Shown in pieces: positions 30,978 to 39,706 of a stretch of 56,603 nucleotides of DNA. Made by a program: the position numbers and the translations under genes. How positions within the stretch are numbered: the first letter of the stretch is position 1; each line of letters starts with the position of its first letter. Origin of the DNA: an uncultured Verrucomicrobiota bacterium (GTDB taxonomy: Bacteria; Verrucomicrobiota; Verrucomicrobiia; Chthoniobacterales; JACTMZ01); assembly GCA_903953565.1 (NCBI GenBank), contig CAJBKE010000021.1, positions 1-56,603 of the forward strand, given 5' to 3'. A model generated the notes under the pieces. It was not told the DNA's origin and made no database searches. It saw nothing but the letters and a program-made list of their open reading frames with translations.

Positions 30978-33793
30978 GAGAGAGCGCCCCTCCAAGCTTT
31001 TTCCAGATCGTGGCCGGACCAGGTGTGCGTGCCGGCGGGTGTGGTGATGCGGAGAGCGTATTCCGAAATGGTCGTGCCGATGGTCTTTGCCTCGTCCCCC
31101 ATGGCTTCGAGCAGGGCCGGGAGGTTGGCCTCGCCGACCTCGAGCACGATGCGTCCGAGCGACTCGGAAAAAAGAGCAGTGCATTCATCCGCATCGTCCA
31201 GCTTCGCGTCGATCCCGAGGTTTCCGCCCATGGCCATCTCGGCCAGCGTCACGGCGAGACCGCCCTCACTCACATCGTGCGCCGAGGCCACGAGGCCCTC
31301 GTGCATCAATTGGTGGATACTTCGGTAGCGCGCCGGCGCGGTCAGGTCCGGCGCAGGCACCGTGCCGCTCTCCTCGCCGGTCACAAGATTGAAATGACTG
31401 CCGCCGAATTCGCGTGTCGTGCGGCCGGTGAGAACAAGGAGGTTCCCCGGCTGACGCAAGGCGGTGCCGATGGCACGGTCGGCCTGCGGCAGATGGGCCA
31501 GGGCAGTGATGACCAAAGTCGGCGGGATGGAGCGGCGTTTGCCGTCCGAGGCCGCGTATTCGTTGTTCAGCGAGTCCTTGCCGGAGACGAAGGGCGCACC
31601 GTAGTGCCGCGCTGCATCGCAGCAACCGCGCACCGTGGCGACAAGGTCGCCGAGGGTTTCCGGTCGGCGCGGATCGCCCCAAGAAAAGTTGTCGAGCAGT
31701 GCGGCTTGCGCGGGGTCGGCACCGGCGGCCGTGATGTTGCGCATGGCTTCGTCGACCACCGCATGGGCCATGCGTTCGGGATCGTAGAGTCCGTAGCGTG
31801 CGTTCACACCGATGCCGAGAGCGAAACCGGAGGAGCGTTGCGGCGGGGCGACCACCGTGCCGTCCGAGGGACCCGATTGGCGCGGGCCGGCCATCGGACG
31901 CACCACCGTGGCGCCGAGCACCTCATGATCGTAGCGATGAATGATCGATTCCTTCGAGGCGATGTTCGGATGAGACAGCAGGGCAAGAAGGGTCTTGTGT
32001 ACATCCGTGCGGCGCACTTGCGTGTCGGGTGTGCGGTCGGGCGAGGGGAGAACCGCATGCAGTTGACGCACGGGACGCCCCTTGTGCAAAAAGGGCATGG
32101 GCAGATCGACGACTTTCTTCTCGCCGTGCCGAACGAGCAGGCGCTGGTCGCCGGTGAATTCGCCGATGTCGCAGGCGGAAAGCCCGAGATGCCGGGCCCG
32201 AGCGAGAACGTTCGCCACGCGGTCCGGCGCAACGGCCAGCACCATGCGTTCCTGCGCTTCGGACAACCAAACTTCCCATGGTTGCAGCCCGGCGTATTTG
32301 CGTTCCACCGCGGTGAGATCGACCGACACGCCGGTGGTCTCGCCAAGTTCGCCGACCGCGGAGGATAATCCGCCGGCGCCGCAATCGGTCAGCGCGCGGA
32401 CGAGCGGATCCGGACGGTCGAGCAATTCGATGAGCAAATCGGTGACGAGGCGCTCGATGATGGGATCGCCGATCTGCACCGAGGCGCCAGCCACCTCGCC
32501 GGTCGTCGCATCCATGGTCATGGAAGAAAACGTCGCCCCGCGGATGCCGTCCCGTCCCGTTGCCCCGCCAACCACGACAATGCGGTCACCGGGCTGAGGT
32601 GCGGTCAGTTTGTCATAGCCTTGCAGGACCTCGCCGACGCAGCCGCAGAAAACAAGCGGGTTGGCCGTGTAGCCGGGATCATAGAGCACGGCACCGGCCA
32701 CCGTCGGGATGCCCATCTTGTTGCCGTAGTCGGCCACGCCTTCGACGACGCCTTCCTCGATAATGGCCGGATGTAGCACGCCCGCGGGAAGCTCGTGGTG
32801 GTCGAGGTAGCGCGGGCCGAAGCAAAGAATATCGGTCAGCGCGACGGGACGCGCGGGTGCGGCGATGACATCGCGGATGACACCACCCACGCCGGTGTTG
32901 GCGCCGCCGAAGGGTTCGATCGCGCTGGGGTGGTTGTGGGTTTCGGCTTTGATGGCGAGACGTATGCCGTCGGCGAAGGACACGATGCCGGCATTGCCGT
33001 CGAAGGCGGAAACAACGAATGGCGCGGCCATTTCTTTGGTCGTCTCGCGCAATTGCCGCAGGAGCGGAGTGACTTCGCCTTCGGACGTTTCGATGCGGGC
33101 ACCGAAACTCTTGTGCGAGCAGTGATCGCTCCACGTTTGCGCGATGGTTTCCAATTCCGCATCGGTCGGATCGCGTCCGGCTTCCTCGAACCATTTCGCC
33201 ACCACGGTCATTTCCTCCGGGTCGAGGGCGAGGGCGCGGTCCGCATTGACGCGCGCCAGCGCATCGGGGCCGAGTCCGCGCACCGGAATGATCGCCACCT
33301 CGGCGGATTCCGTTCCATCCCCGCGGGCGAAACCGGGAGCGACGGGGCCGAACGACCATGTTTCGATCACCGGATTGCACAGGAGGTTGTGCACGAGGAA
33401 ATGCAGATCTTTTTCCGGCAAGCCGCCGGCGCCGGTGACTTCGAAACGCGATCCGGTGGCGGCTTCGATTGGCATGCCGCCGCGCGCCGCGCTCTCGGTC
33501 AACTGCACGGCCACGCGGTCGGTCACCCCGGCGCGTCGCGCCACTTCGATGGTCAGACGATCCGGGTGAGACGCATTTTGCCCGCTATCGAGTCGCGCCG
33601 AGCCGGCGGGTGCATCGTCGATCAGTCGCGCCATGAGATCGTGAAGTTTGGCGAGGTCCGTGTTGCCGCGCAGGAAATAAATCTCCGATGCGGTGATGGA
33701 TACATCCGGAAAACCCAACTGATGCGCCTGCCGGGTGAGGGCGCGGTTGCGATGCGTTCCGGCCGGTTTGATAACTTTGGCGATATCACTCAT
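30974..33793 (-). CDS. purL: FGAM synthase PurL, intermediate-length form with N-terminal PurS-like region
   Basis: 939 residues, between the small PurL (about 740) and the large eukaryote/proteobacterial enzyme (about 1300). The core starts with 'TWSDHCSHKSFGA' near residue 218, with 'KAETHNHPSAIEPFGGANTG', 'DCGAGGLSSAVGELGE' and 'FSESLGRIVLEV' following. The first about 175 residues ('LGFPDVSITASEIYFLRG', 'FLVHNLLCNPVIETWSFG') occupy the place of the PurS-like and linker domains. There is no separate purS gene, while purQ is separate. ATG at 33793 overlaps purN by 8 bases; a second ATG lies three codons earlier. Confidence 0.95.
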   Translation of the reverse strand: MSDIAKVIKPAGTHRNRALTRQAHQLGFPDVSITASEIYFLRGNTDLAKLHDLMARLIDDAPAGSARLDSGQNASHPDRLTIEVARRAGVTDRVAVQLTESAARGGMPIEAATGSRFEVTGAGGLPEKDLHFLVHNLLCNPVIETWSFGPVAPGFARGDGTESAEVAIIPVRGLGPDALARVNADRALALDPEEMTVVAKWFEEAGRDPTDAELETIAQTWSDHCSHKSFGARIETSEGEVTPLLRQLRETTKEMAAPFVVSAFDGNAGIVSFADGIRLAIKAETHNHPSAIEPFGGANTGVGGVIRDVIAAPARPVALTDILCFGPRYLDHHELPAGVLHPAIIEEGVVEGVADYGNKMGIPTVAGAVLYDPGYTANPLVFCGCVGEVLQGYDKLTAPQPGDRIVVVGGATGRDGIRGATFSSMTMDATTGEVAGASVQIGDPIIERLVTDLLIELLDRPDPLVRALTDCGAGGLSSAVGELGETTGVSVDLTAVERKYAGLQPWEVWLSEAQERMVLAVAPDRVANVLARARHLGLSACDIGEFTGDQRLLVRHGEKKVVDLPMPFLHKGRPVRQLHAVLPSPDRTPDTQVRRTDVHKTLLALLSHPNIASKESIIHRYDHEVLGATVVRPMAGPRQSGPSDGTVVAPPQRSSGFALGIGVNARYGLYDPERMAHAVVDEAMRNITAAGADPAQAALLDNFSWGDPRRPETLGDLVATVRGCCDAARHYGAPFVSGKDSLNNEYAASDGKRRSIPPTLVITALAHLPQADRAIGTALRQPGNLLVLTGRTTREFGGSHFNLVTGEESGTVPAPDLTAPARYRSIHQLMHEGLVASAHDVSEGGLAVTLAEMAMGGNLGIDAKLDDADECTALFSESLGRIVLEVGEANLPALLEAMGDEAKTIGTTISEYALRITTPAGTHTWSGHDLEKAWRGALS

Positions 33794-34376
33794 GGGCGGC
33801 AAAAGAGGCGATGACCGATGGCAGAAGTTCGTGTTCGGCCGCTCGGATGCGCGCCTGCAGGGTATCGGCCGTGTCGCCGGGGTCCACCGGAACTTCGCGC
33901 TGCGCGATGATTTTCCCCGTATCCACCCCCGCGTCGACGTAGTGCACGGTGCAGCCGGTCATTTTGTCCCCCGCCGCCAGGGCTTGCGCCGCGGCGTTGG
34001 CTCCGCGGTATTTCGGGAGGAGTGACGGGTGGACGTTGATGATGCGTCGCGGGTAGGCGGCGAGAAGGACGGGGCCGACAATGCGCATGAATCCGGCGAG
34101 CACCACCAGGTTGACGTTTTCCTCGCGCAGGATGCCGACATATTTTTCCTCGGTCTCCGCATCGAGGCGCCCGCGCGGCGTGGAGGGCACGATGCACTCG
34201 GTGCGCGCGCTGCATTGGCGTCCGAGTTCGAGAATACGCGCTCCGGATTGATCGGAAAGGACCGCGCCTATTTCCGCATCGAGAGTGCGCCGGTCGATCG
34301 CGCGGCAAATGGCCTCGAAGTTGGAGCCGTGGCCGGAACCGAGCACGCCCAAGCGTAGAGCACCGTGCTCGCTCAT
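33786..34376 (-). CDS. purN: Phosphoribosylglycinamide formyltransferase PurN
   Basis: 196 residues. 'RLGVLGSGHGSNFEAICRAI' nucleotide-binding loop, 'NVNLVVLAGFMRIVGPVLL' and the catalytic Asn-His-Asp set in 'RIINVHPSLLPKYRGANAA' and 'VDAGVDTGKIIAQREVPV'. It transfers a formyl group from 10-formyl-THF to GAR. It heads the minus-strand purine operon purN-purL-purQ-purF-purDM, which holds the enzymes for the first five steps in a contiguous block with overlaps of 4-8 bases. Confidence 0.95.
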   Translation of the reverse strand: MSEHGALRLGVLGSGHGSNFEAICRAIDRRTLDAEIGAVLSDQSGARILELGRQCSARTECIVPSTPRGRLDAETEEKYVGILREENVNLVVLAGFMRIVGPVLLAAYPRRIINVHPSLLPKYRGANAAAQALAAGDKMTGCTVHYVDAGVDTGKIIAQREVPVDPGDTADTLQARIRAAEHELLPSVIASFAAHE

Positions 34377-34715
34377 TGCTTTTGGCTTTTGCCCGGCAGG
34401 GAGTCCATGAGCCGATATTCTTCCGTAAACCGGGCGGGTGTTTCAATCCATGTCTTGCCGCGAAGGCGTGTTTTGCCCGATTTGAGTGCTACGAAATTGT
34501 AACATGAGTCCGCGCAGCACCGAGCACCGCGCGACCGGCGCAAGGCCAGCCAGAGAATACGCCGACAATCCGAAGATTTCCCATGGAACGATACCGCGGA
34601 CTCTGCGTTGTCTGACACCGCTGCCGCGACCGAATGGCTTCCGGGGCGCCGCCCGTCGTGATTTGTGGCGACAAAACATTTTCGGCCCCCTAAATGGAGG
34701 GCTGCGTCCGCCGCC
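34377..34715. other. Divergent regulatory gap between purN and the ABC operon
   Basis: 339 bases that should hold both promoters. On the minus strand TACAAT at 34496-34501 is a good -10 candidate for purN, about 120 bases before the ATG, with a poor -35. No purine riboswitch (no conserved pairing loops) and no recognisable PurR-type palindrome were seen. On the plus strand AAATGGAGGG near 34692 may act as the ribosome binding site region of the binding-protein gene. No credible coding frame. Confidence 0.45.
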
Positions 34716-36707
34716 ATGCTCGAAACTTTCAAGCGACTCGCCCTCGGATTCATTTTGATCATCCTGGCGTCCGCGATCCTTCTCTACACCGACCGCGGAT
34801 CACGCGAATCGACGAAGGATTCGGGAGGTCCGATCCGGGTGGCGTTGGTGGGGCACGCGTCCACGCGGGTGCTCGAGGACGGCGCCGACGGCGCGATCGA
34901 AGCCTTGGCCGCGCGCGGCTATGCCGATGGAGGCCGCATACAGCTGACCCGCTTTTGCGCGGAAAACGACATCGCCACGGCCAACACCATTGCGCGCGAG
35001 GTGACCAGCGGCGGCTACGATTTCATTCTCAGCATGAGCACCATCACGCTGCAGACCGTGGCGGGGGCCAACAAAACGGGAGCCGGAACCAAGCACGTGT
35101 TCGGCTTGGTGACGGATCCCTATGGTGCGGGTATCGGGATCAGTCGCGAGAACCATCTCGACCATCCGCCCTACATGACCGGCTATGGCTGCCTGCAACC
35201 GGTCGAATCGATCTTCCGCATGGCCCGCGTGATGCGTCCCGAATTGCAGCGCGTGGGACTTGTCTGGAACGCGGCCGAGGCGAACTCGGTGGCCCAGACA
35301 ACCATCGCGCGCAAGGTCTGCTCGGATCTCGGCATCGAACTGATCGAAGCCAATGCGGACAACTCTACCGGCGCCATCGAGGCGGCGGGCTCGGTGCTGG
35401 CCCGTGGCGCGGAGGCAATCTGGATCAGCGGCGACATCACCGTTTCCACGGCGTCCGAGCCGATCATCGCGGCGGCGAAGAAAGAGGGTATTCCCGTGTT
35501 CAGTTCGCTGCCGCTCACCATCAAATCGGGCGGATTGTTCGATCTGGGCGCGAACTACGTGGAGGTCGGGCGCGCCGTCGGCGAACTGGCGGCCGATGTC
35601 CTCGACGGAAAAAATCCGGCGACGATCCCCGTGGAGAACTTTGTGCCCGAGGCGTTCCTCTACAACGAAACGGCACTGGAGGGATTGCGCGACCGCTGGA
35701 CCATACCAGATGCCGTCCGAGCCAAAGCCGACGGATACATCACGGCCACCGAGACAAATCTTTCCCGCTTCGCCGCCGCCCCCACCCTGCCCAAACCGCG
35801 GCCCGGCACCGTCTACAAAATTGGCGTGGCCTACTTCTCTTCCGAGGAGAACCAGGAAAATTGTCTGGCCGGTTTTCTCGAAGGGTTGCGCGCCGCCGGT
35901 TTCGAGGAAGGAAAAAATCTCGATGTGACGCGCACGCACGCGCAGGGCGAGATCGCCAATATTCCCTCCATGCTCAAAAATCTCGAATCTTCCGACCGTG
36001 ATCTGATTTTTGTCATGACCACACCCGTGCTCGGCGGCGCGTGCAGTCTGGTCAAAAACAAGCCCGTTGTCTTCAGCGCCGTGACCGATCCGGTGGCGGC
36101 GGGCGCGGGCAAGTCGTTGGACGACCATTTACCCGGCGTGACCGGCACCGGATCTTTTCCTCCGGTGCAGGACATGGTCGATGCCATCCGCAAGATCCTT
36201 CCAAGCGCCAAAAAAATCGGGACGATTTACAACGCCTCCGAGGCGAATTCGGTCAAGGTGATCGGCGTGGCGCGCGATATTTTCCGCGCCGCGGGATTCA
36301 CGCTCGAGGAAGTGACCGTGGCGAGTTCGTCGGAACTGGGCACGGCCGCGCAGGCCCTTGTCGCGCGGGGCGTGGATGCCATCTATACGCAGACTGACAA
36401 TACGGTCATGCAGGGTTTCGATGCGGTGATCCAAGTCTCGCGTGACGCCCAGCTCCCGCTTTTCACCGACGATCCGCTGGCCGCGCGGCGCGGCGCGCTG
36501 GCCTGTGTCGGTCTCGGCTTTCGCCAACCCGGCGTGGTGGCCGGCGGGATGGCCGCGCGGATTTTGTGCGGCGAAAGCCCGGGCTCGATCCCCATGCTCA
36601 ACGTGGCCGAGAATGTTATCTGGCTGAACGACGATGCCGCGGGCAAGTTCGGCGTGACATTTCCGCCGGAACTGGTCGAGCGGGCCGCCAAAGAGGAGAA
36701 ACCGTAG
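34716..36707 (+). CDS. Tandem ABC-type substrate-binding protein (two PF04392-like domains in one chain)
   Basis: 663 residues. An N-terminal membrane anchor or uncleaved signal ('LALGFILIILASAILLYT') precedes two complete ABC_sub_bind (TrpX-like) domains, about 38-350 and 368-655. Each has a matching hinge motif, 'NAAEANSV' near residue 185 and 'NASEANSV' near 506, and matching ends ('GRAVGELAADVLDGKNPATI', 'VVAGGMAARILCGESPGSI'). Such proteins capture ligands, often amino acids or tryptophan-like compounds, for an ABC importer. Having both lobesets in one anchored protein is unusual and suggests a dimer-like or two-ligand receptor. First gene of a four-gene operon, 2 bp before the STAS gene. 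Confidence 0.9.
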   Translation: MLETFKRLALGFILIILASAILLYTDRGSRESTKDSGGPIRVALVGHASTRVLEDGADGAIEALAARGYADGGRIQLTRFCAENDIATANTIAREVTSGGYDFILSMSTITLQTVAGANKTGAGTKHVFGLVTDPYGAGIGISRENHLDHPPYMTGYGCLQPVESIFRMARVMRPELQRVGLVWNAAEANSVAQTTIARKVCSDLGIELIEANADNSTGAIEAAGSVLARGAEAIWISGDITVSTASEPIIAAAKKEGIPVFSSLPLTIKSGGLFDLGANYVEVGRAVGELAADVLDGKNPATIPVENFVPEAFLYNETALEGLRDRWTIPDAVRAKADGYITATETNLSRFAAAPTLPKPRPGTVYKIGVAYFSSEENQENCLAGFLEGLRAAGFEEGKNLDVTRTHAQGEIANIPSMLKNLESSDRDLIFVMTTPVLGGACSLVKNKPVVFSAVTDPVAAGAGKSLDDHLPGVTGTGSFPPVQDMVDAIRKILPSAKKIGTIYNASEANSVKVIGVARDIFRAAGFTLEEVTVASSSELGTAAQALVARGVDAIYTQTDNTVMQGFDAVIQVSRDAQLPLFTDDPLAARRGALACVGLGFRQPGVVAGGMAARILCGESPGSIPMLNVAENVIWLNDDAAGKFGVTFPPELVERAAKEEKP

Positions 36708-36709
36708 GC

Positions 36710-37936
36710 ATGGAGATCACTTCGAACCGCGGCGAAGATTTTCTCGGCCTCAAGCTGGCCGGGCGTTTCGACGGGAACTGGGCGCCTCATGTCGGTTCGG
36801 CCATCGAGGAAGCGATCCGAGGCGGCCACCGTGAGATCGAGCTCGATCTCTCCGCGGTGAACTACATCAGCTCGGCCGGTGTGCGGATTCTTTTCAAATA
36901 CCACCGCACTCTGAGCACCGCCCGCGGCAATCTGCGCATCGTCGGGGCGGACGAGAACGTGATGTCGGTGCTCGAACTTTCCGGCTTGGTCGCCGTGCTT
37001 CTCGAACAAGTTTCCGCGCCGGAACCGGCGGCCGAAGCTTGGGAATCGGAAGGCACCGGTTTCGATGAGCACGTTCTTTCGCCCGTTTCTGTGCTGCGCG
37101 GACTAATGCATGGTGATCCGGGAAAATTCGCCGCGGGGGCATGCGCCGACGAGGGGACGAAAGCGCGGTTGGGTCTGGATGATGTTGTCGTCGGGCTCGG
37201 CGCCTTCGGCCCCGCCGGGACCACGGGCACGCGTTTCGGGGAGTTGCTTTGCGCAGGCGGCGCATCGCTGGCTATGCCGACTGATGGCAGCAGTGTTCCC
37301 GACTTCCAACTGGCCGAGGCGCGCATGGTTCCCGAGGCTTCGCTGCTCTACGGTCTGTCGGCCCGCGGTGCGTTTTCGCGCCAACTGCGCTTCGAAGCAT
37401 CGCAGAGTGTGCGCGGCACGGTCGGTCTTTCCCCGCTGGTCGCTGTGGCGATGAAGCGCGGCGGATACGCGGCCGGCGCCTTCGTTGTCGTCGCGGAGAG
37501 TGCGGGGGTGATCGGCGCCACTTTGCTCCGCTCTCCCGTCGCGGCCGCCGGCGTTTCTCCGTTCTCTTTCCCCGGGGTGAGAGATTGGCTCAATTTCACC
37601 GGCGAACGCGACGAGCAACGCACCGTGGTCATCATTGCCGGATTCGCCGCGCGGCAACCCGATGCGGATCTTTCGCCGTTTTTGCGGCCGCTTGATCCGC
37701 GAGGCGATCTGGCCGGACACTTCCACGCGGCCGTCTTTCCCTACCGCCCGCTTCCTTCCGGAAAACTCGAACTGGTGTCCACTGCGGAGGGCCTCGCTTC
37801 CAGCGGCATGGCCAGGACAGTGCTGCACCTGCTGCGCGACGATCGCGAGATCGAGGGCGTCGGCGAGACGGAGTTGATGCGCGGTGCAGTTTGGATGGCG
37901 CCGGTGGAATTTTCCGGCGGGGAGGAACCGTCATGA
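36710..37936 (+). CDS. STAS-domain protein with a C-terminal domain of unknown function
   Basis: 408 residues. Residues 1-105 form a STAS domain: 'LAGRFDGNWAPHVGSAIEE', 'IELDLSAVNYISSAGVRILF' (the Ser-Ser before Ala-Gly is the phosphorylatable spot of SpoIIAA-type antagonists), 'LRIVGADENVMSVLELSGL'. The remaining 300 residues are Ala/Gly-rich and alternately hydrophobic ('VVVGLGAFGPAGTTGTRFGE', 'AAGAFVVVAESAGVIGATLL') and match no family I recognise. It sits between the binding protein and the permease of an ABC importer and overlaps the permease ATG by four bases, so it probably regulates that importer or couples it to a kinase/phosphatase switch. Confidence 0.85.
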   Translation: MEITSNRGEDFLGLKLAGRFDGNWAPHVGSAIEEAIRGGHREIELDLSAVNYISSAGVRILFKYHRTLSTARGNLRIVGADENVMSVLELSGLVAVLLEQVSAPEPAAEAWESEGTGFDEHVLSPVSVLRGLMHGDPGKFAAGACADEGTKARLGLDDVVVGLGAFGPAGTTGTRFGELLCAGGASLAMPTDGSSVPDFQLAEARMVPEASLLYGLSARGAFSRQLRFEASQSVRGTVGLSPLVAVAMKRGGYAAGAFVVVAESAGVIGATLLRSPVAAAGVSPFSFPGVRDWLNFTGERDEQRTVVIIAGFAARQPDADLSPFLRPLDPRGDLAGHFHAAVFPYRPLPSGKLELVSTAEGLASSGMARTVLHLLRDDREIEGVGETELMRGAVWMAPVEFSGGEEPS

Positions 37937-38862
37937 CCCTGCTGCTCGGAGCTTCCACGGTCGGGTTGATCCTCGCGCTGCTCGCCCTCGGGGTTTACCT
38001 GAGCTTTCGCATTTTCAATTTCCCCGACATCACGGCCGACGGATCCATCACTCTCGGTGCCGCAGTGACTGCCTCGTTGCTCGTCATGAACTGGCCTCCG
38101 GCCCTCGCCACCTTGGCGGGATTTTTCGCCGGAGCGCTCGCCGGAGCGGCGACGGGCTTGCTCAATGCCAAATTCCGCATCAATGGACTGCTCAGCGGCA
38201 TTCTCGTCATGACCGCGCTTTATTCCATCAACCTGCACGTCATGGGCAAAAGCAACCTGCCGCTGCTCGAAGAGACGACGCTCGTCACGCAGTCCGAATC
38301 CTTCTTCGGCATGCTTTTCGGTCCGGGTGATGTGCAGGTCTTCGGATGGGAAGTGGACCAACGGGACGCTGCGGCGCTTTGCCTGGCTGCCGCCATGGTG
38401 GCCGGCGTGGGGATGATCCTTTACCTTTTCTTCCGCACCGAATTCGGGACGGCCATGCGCGCCGCGGGCGACAACCCGCAGATGATCCGCGCGCTGGGTG
38501 GCAGCGTGGACTTCATCCTGATCTTCGGCCTGGCCGTTTCCAACGGACTGATCGCGCTCTCCGGTTCCCTTCTGGCGCAATACCAGGGTTTCGCCGATGT
38601 GCAGATGGGCATCGGCATGGTCGTGTGGGGATTGGCCAGCGTGATCATCGGCGAGGCGCTGGTCGGGAGCAAAAGCACGGGCATCGTCATCACCGGCGCG
38701 ATCATGGGTTCGCTGCTTTTCCGCCTGATTGTCGCCATCGCCTTGCGCTGGGGGCTCGATCCGAACGATCTCAAACTCATCACCGCGGTCTTTGTCTTTC
38801 TGGCGCTTGTCGTGCCGGGCGCACTGACCGCTCTGCGTTCGCGGGCAGGAAGGGCCCGCTGA
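37933..38862 (+). CDS. ABC importer permease (TrpY-like, BPD_transp_2 type)
   Basis: 309 residues with about eight to nine membrane helices. 'GVYLSFRIFNFPDITADGSI' near the N-terminus and 'LLNAKFRINGLLSGILVMTA' are characteristic of the permeases paired with ABC_sub_bind receptors; 'FGTAMRAAGDNPQMIRALGG' is the cytoplasmic ATPase-contact loop. 'VVWGLASVIIGEALVGSKS' and the last helix 'LITAVFVFLALVVPGAL' complete it. It transports the ligand bound by the tandem receptor. Overlaps the STAS gene and ends 1 bp before the ATPase gene. Confidence 0.93.
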   Translation: MTLLLGASTVGLILALLALGVYLSFRIFNFPDITADGSITLGAAVTASLLVMNWPPALATLAGFFAGALAGAATGLLNAKFRINGLLSGILVMTALYSINLHVMGKSNLPLLEETTLVTQSESFFGMLFGPGDVQVFGWEVDQRDAAALCLAAAMVAGVGMILYLFFRTEFGTAMRAAGDNPQMIRALGGSVDFILIFGLAVSNGLIALSGSLLAQYQGFADVQMGIGMVVWGLASVIIGEALVGSKSTGIVITGAIMGSLLFRLIVAIALRWGLDPNDLKLITAVFVFLALVVPGALTALRSRAGRAR

Positions 38863-38863
38863 T

Positions 38864-39676
38864 ATGCTCGAAGTCTCCGCCATCGGAAAAACATTCCACG
38901 CGGGAACGCCCAACGAGGTGTCCGCCTTGCGCGATGTCTCTTTCAACCTTTCGGAGGGAAGCTTCCTCATCATCATCGGCACGAACGGCTCGGGAAAATC
39001 CACGCTGCTCAATGCCGTAGCCGGAACGTTTCCCCTCGACCGGGGAAGCGTGACTTTGTCCGGTCATGACATCACCAAATGGCCGGAACACCGGCGCGCG
39101 AAACTCATCGGCCGCGTTTTCCAGAATCCCTACAGCGGCACCGCGCCGAACATGACCATTGCCGAGAATCTCTCCATGGCCGCGCGCCGCGGACTGCGCC
39201 GCGGACTGGCCTGGGCCATACCGCGCGCCTTGCGCTCCGAACTTCGCGACCGCGTGAGGACTTTGAACATGGGCCTCGAGGACCGGCTGGACAACGACAT
39301 TGGCACGCTTTCCGGCGGACAGCGGCAGGCGCTCACCTTGCTGATGGCATCGTGGCTCAAGCCCGATCTCCTGCTGCTCGACGAGCACACGGCGGCTCTC
39401 GATCCGAAAAGCGCAGACCAGGTGATCCGGCTGACCAACGAGATCATCAAGCGCGACAAACTCACCACGCTGATGGTCACGCATTCCATGCAGCAAGCCG
39501 TCCGCCTCGGCGATCGTCTCATCATGATGAACCGCGGGAGCATCCTCCACGATATCCAGGGAGCGGAAAAGGCGCGCGCCCGGCCCGAGGACCTCCTGCA
39601 GCGGTTCGAGGACGTGAGACGGCGCGAACAACTCGATGCCCCGGTCGCGGAGATGTTGCGCAAAGCTTACGTTTAA
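38864..39676 (+). CDS. ABC importer ATPase (TrpZ-like)
   Basis: 270 residues. Walker A 'IIGTNGSGKSTLLNAVAG', Q-loop 'GRVFQNPYSGTAPNMTIAEN', signature 'IGTLSGGQRQALTLLMASW', Walker B 'DLLLLDEHTAALDP' and H-loop 'TTLMVTHSMQQAV'. The Q-loop with 'NPYSGTAP' and the 'DEHTAALDP' form are typical of the ATPase of TrpXYZ-like systems. Final gene of the operon; the gene after it is convergent. There is no separate second ATPase, so a homodimer is expected. Confidence 0.94.
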   Translation: MLEVSAIGKTFHAGTPNEVSALRDVSFNLSEGSFLIIIGTNGSGKSTLLNAVAGTFPLDRGSVTLSGHDITKWPEHRRAKLIGRVFQNPYSGTAPNMTIAENLSMAARRGLRRGLAWAIPRALRSELRDRVRTLNMGLEDRLDNDIGTLSGGQRQALTLLMASWLKPDLLLLDEHTAALDPKSADQVIRLTNEIIKRDKLTTLMVTHSMQQAVRLGDRLIMMNRGSILHDIQGAEKARARPEDLLQRFEDVRRREQLDAPVAEMLRKAYV

Positions 39677-39706
39677 AAGTGCGCGCGCTCGATCATCGCC
39701 GCCGCC

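Noticed and set aside
31010-32368. Long plus-strand frame of 452 codons
   Set aside because: Fully antisense to purL, which has strong family motifs; the frame is an artefact of GC-rich codon use.
34377-34715. Purine riboswitch or PurR operator before purN
   Set aside because: No conserved loop sequences or suitable stems, and no matching palindrome.
34800-36128. 442-codon minus-strand frame
   Set aside because: Antisense to the tandem binding-protein gene and without recognisable domains.
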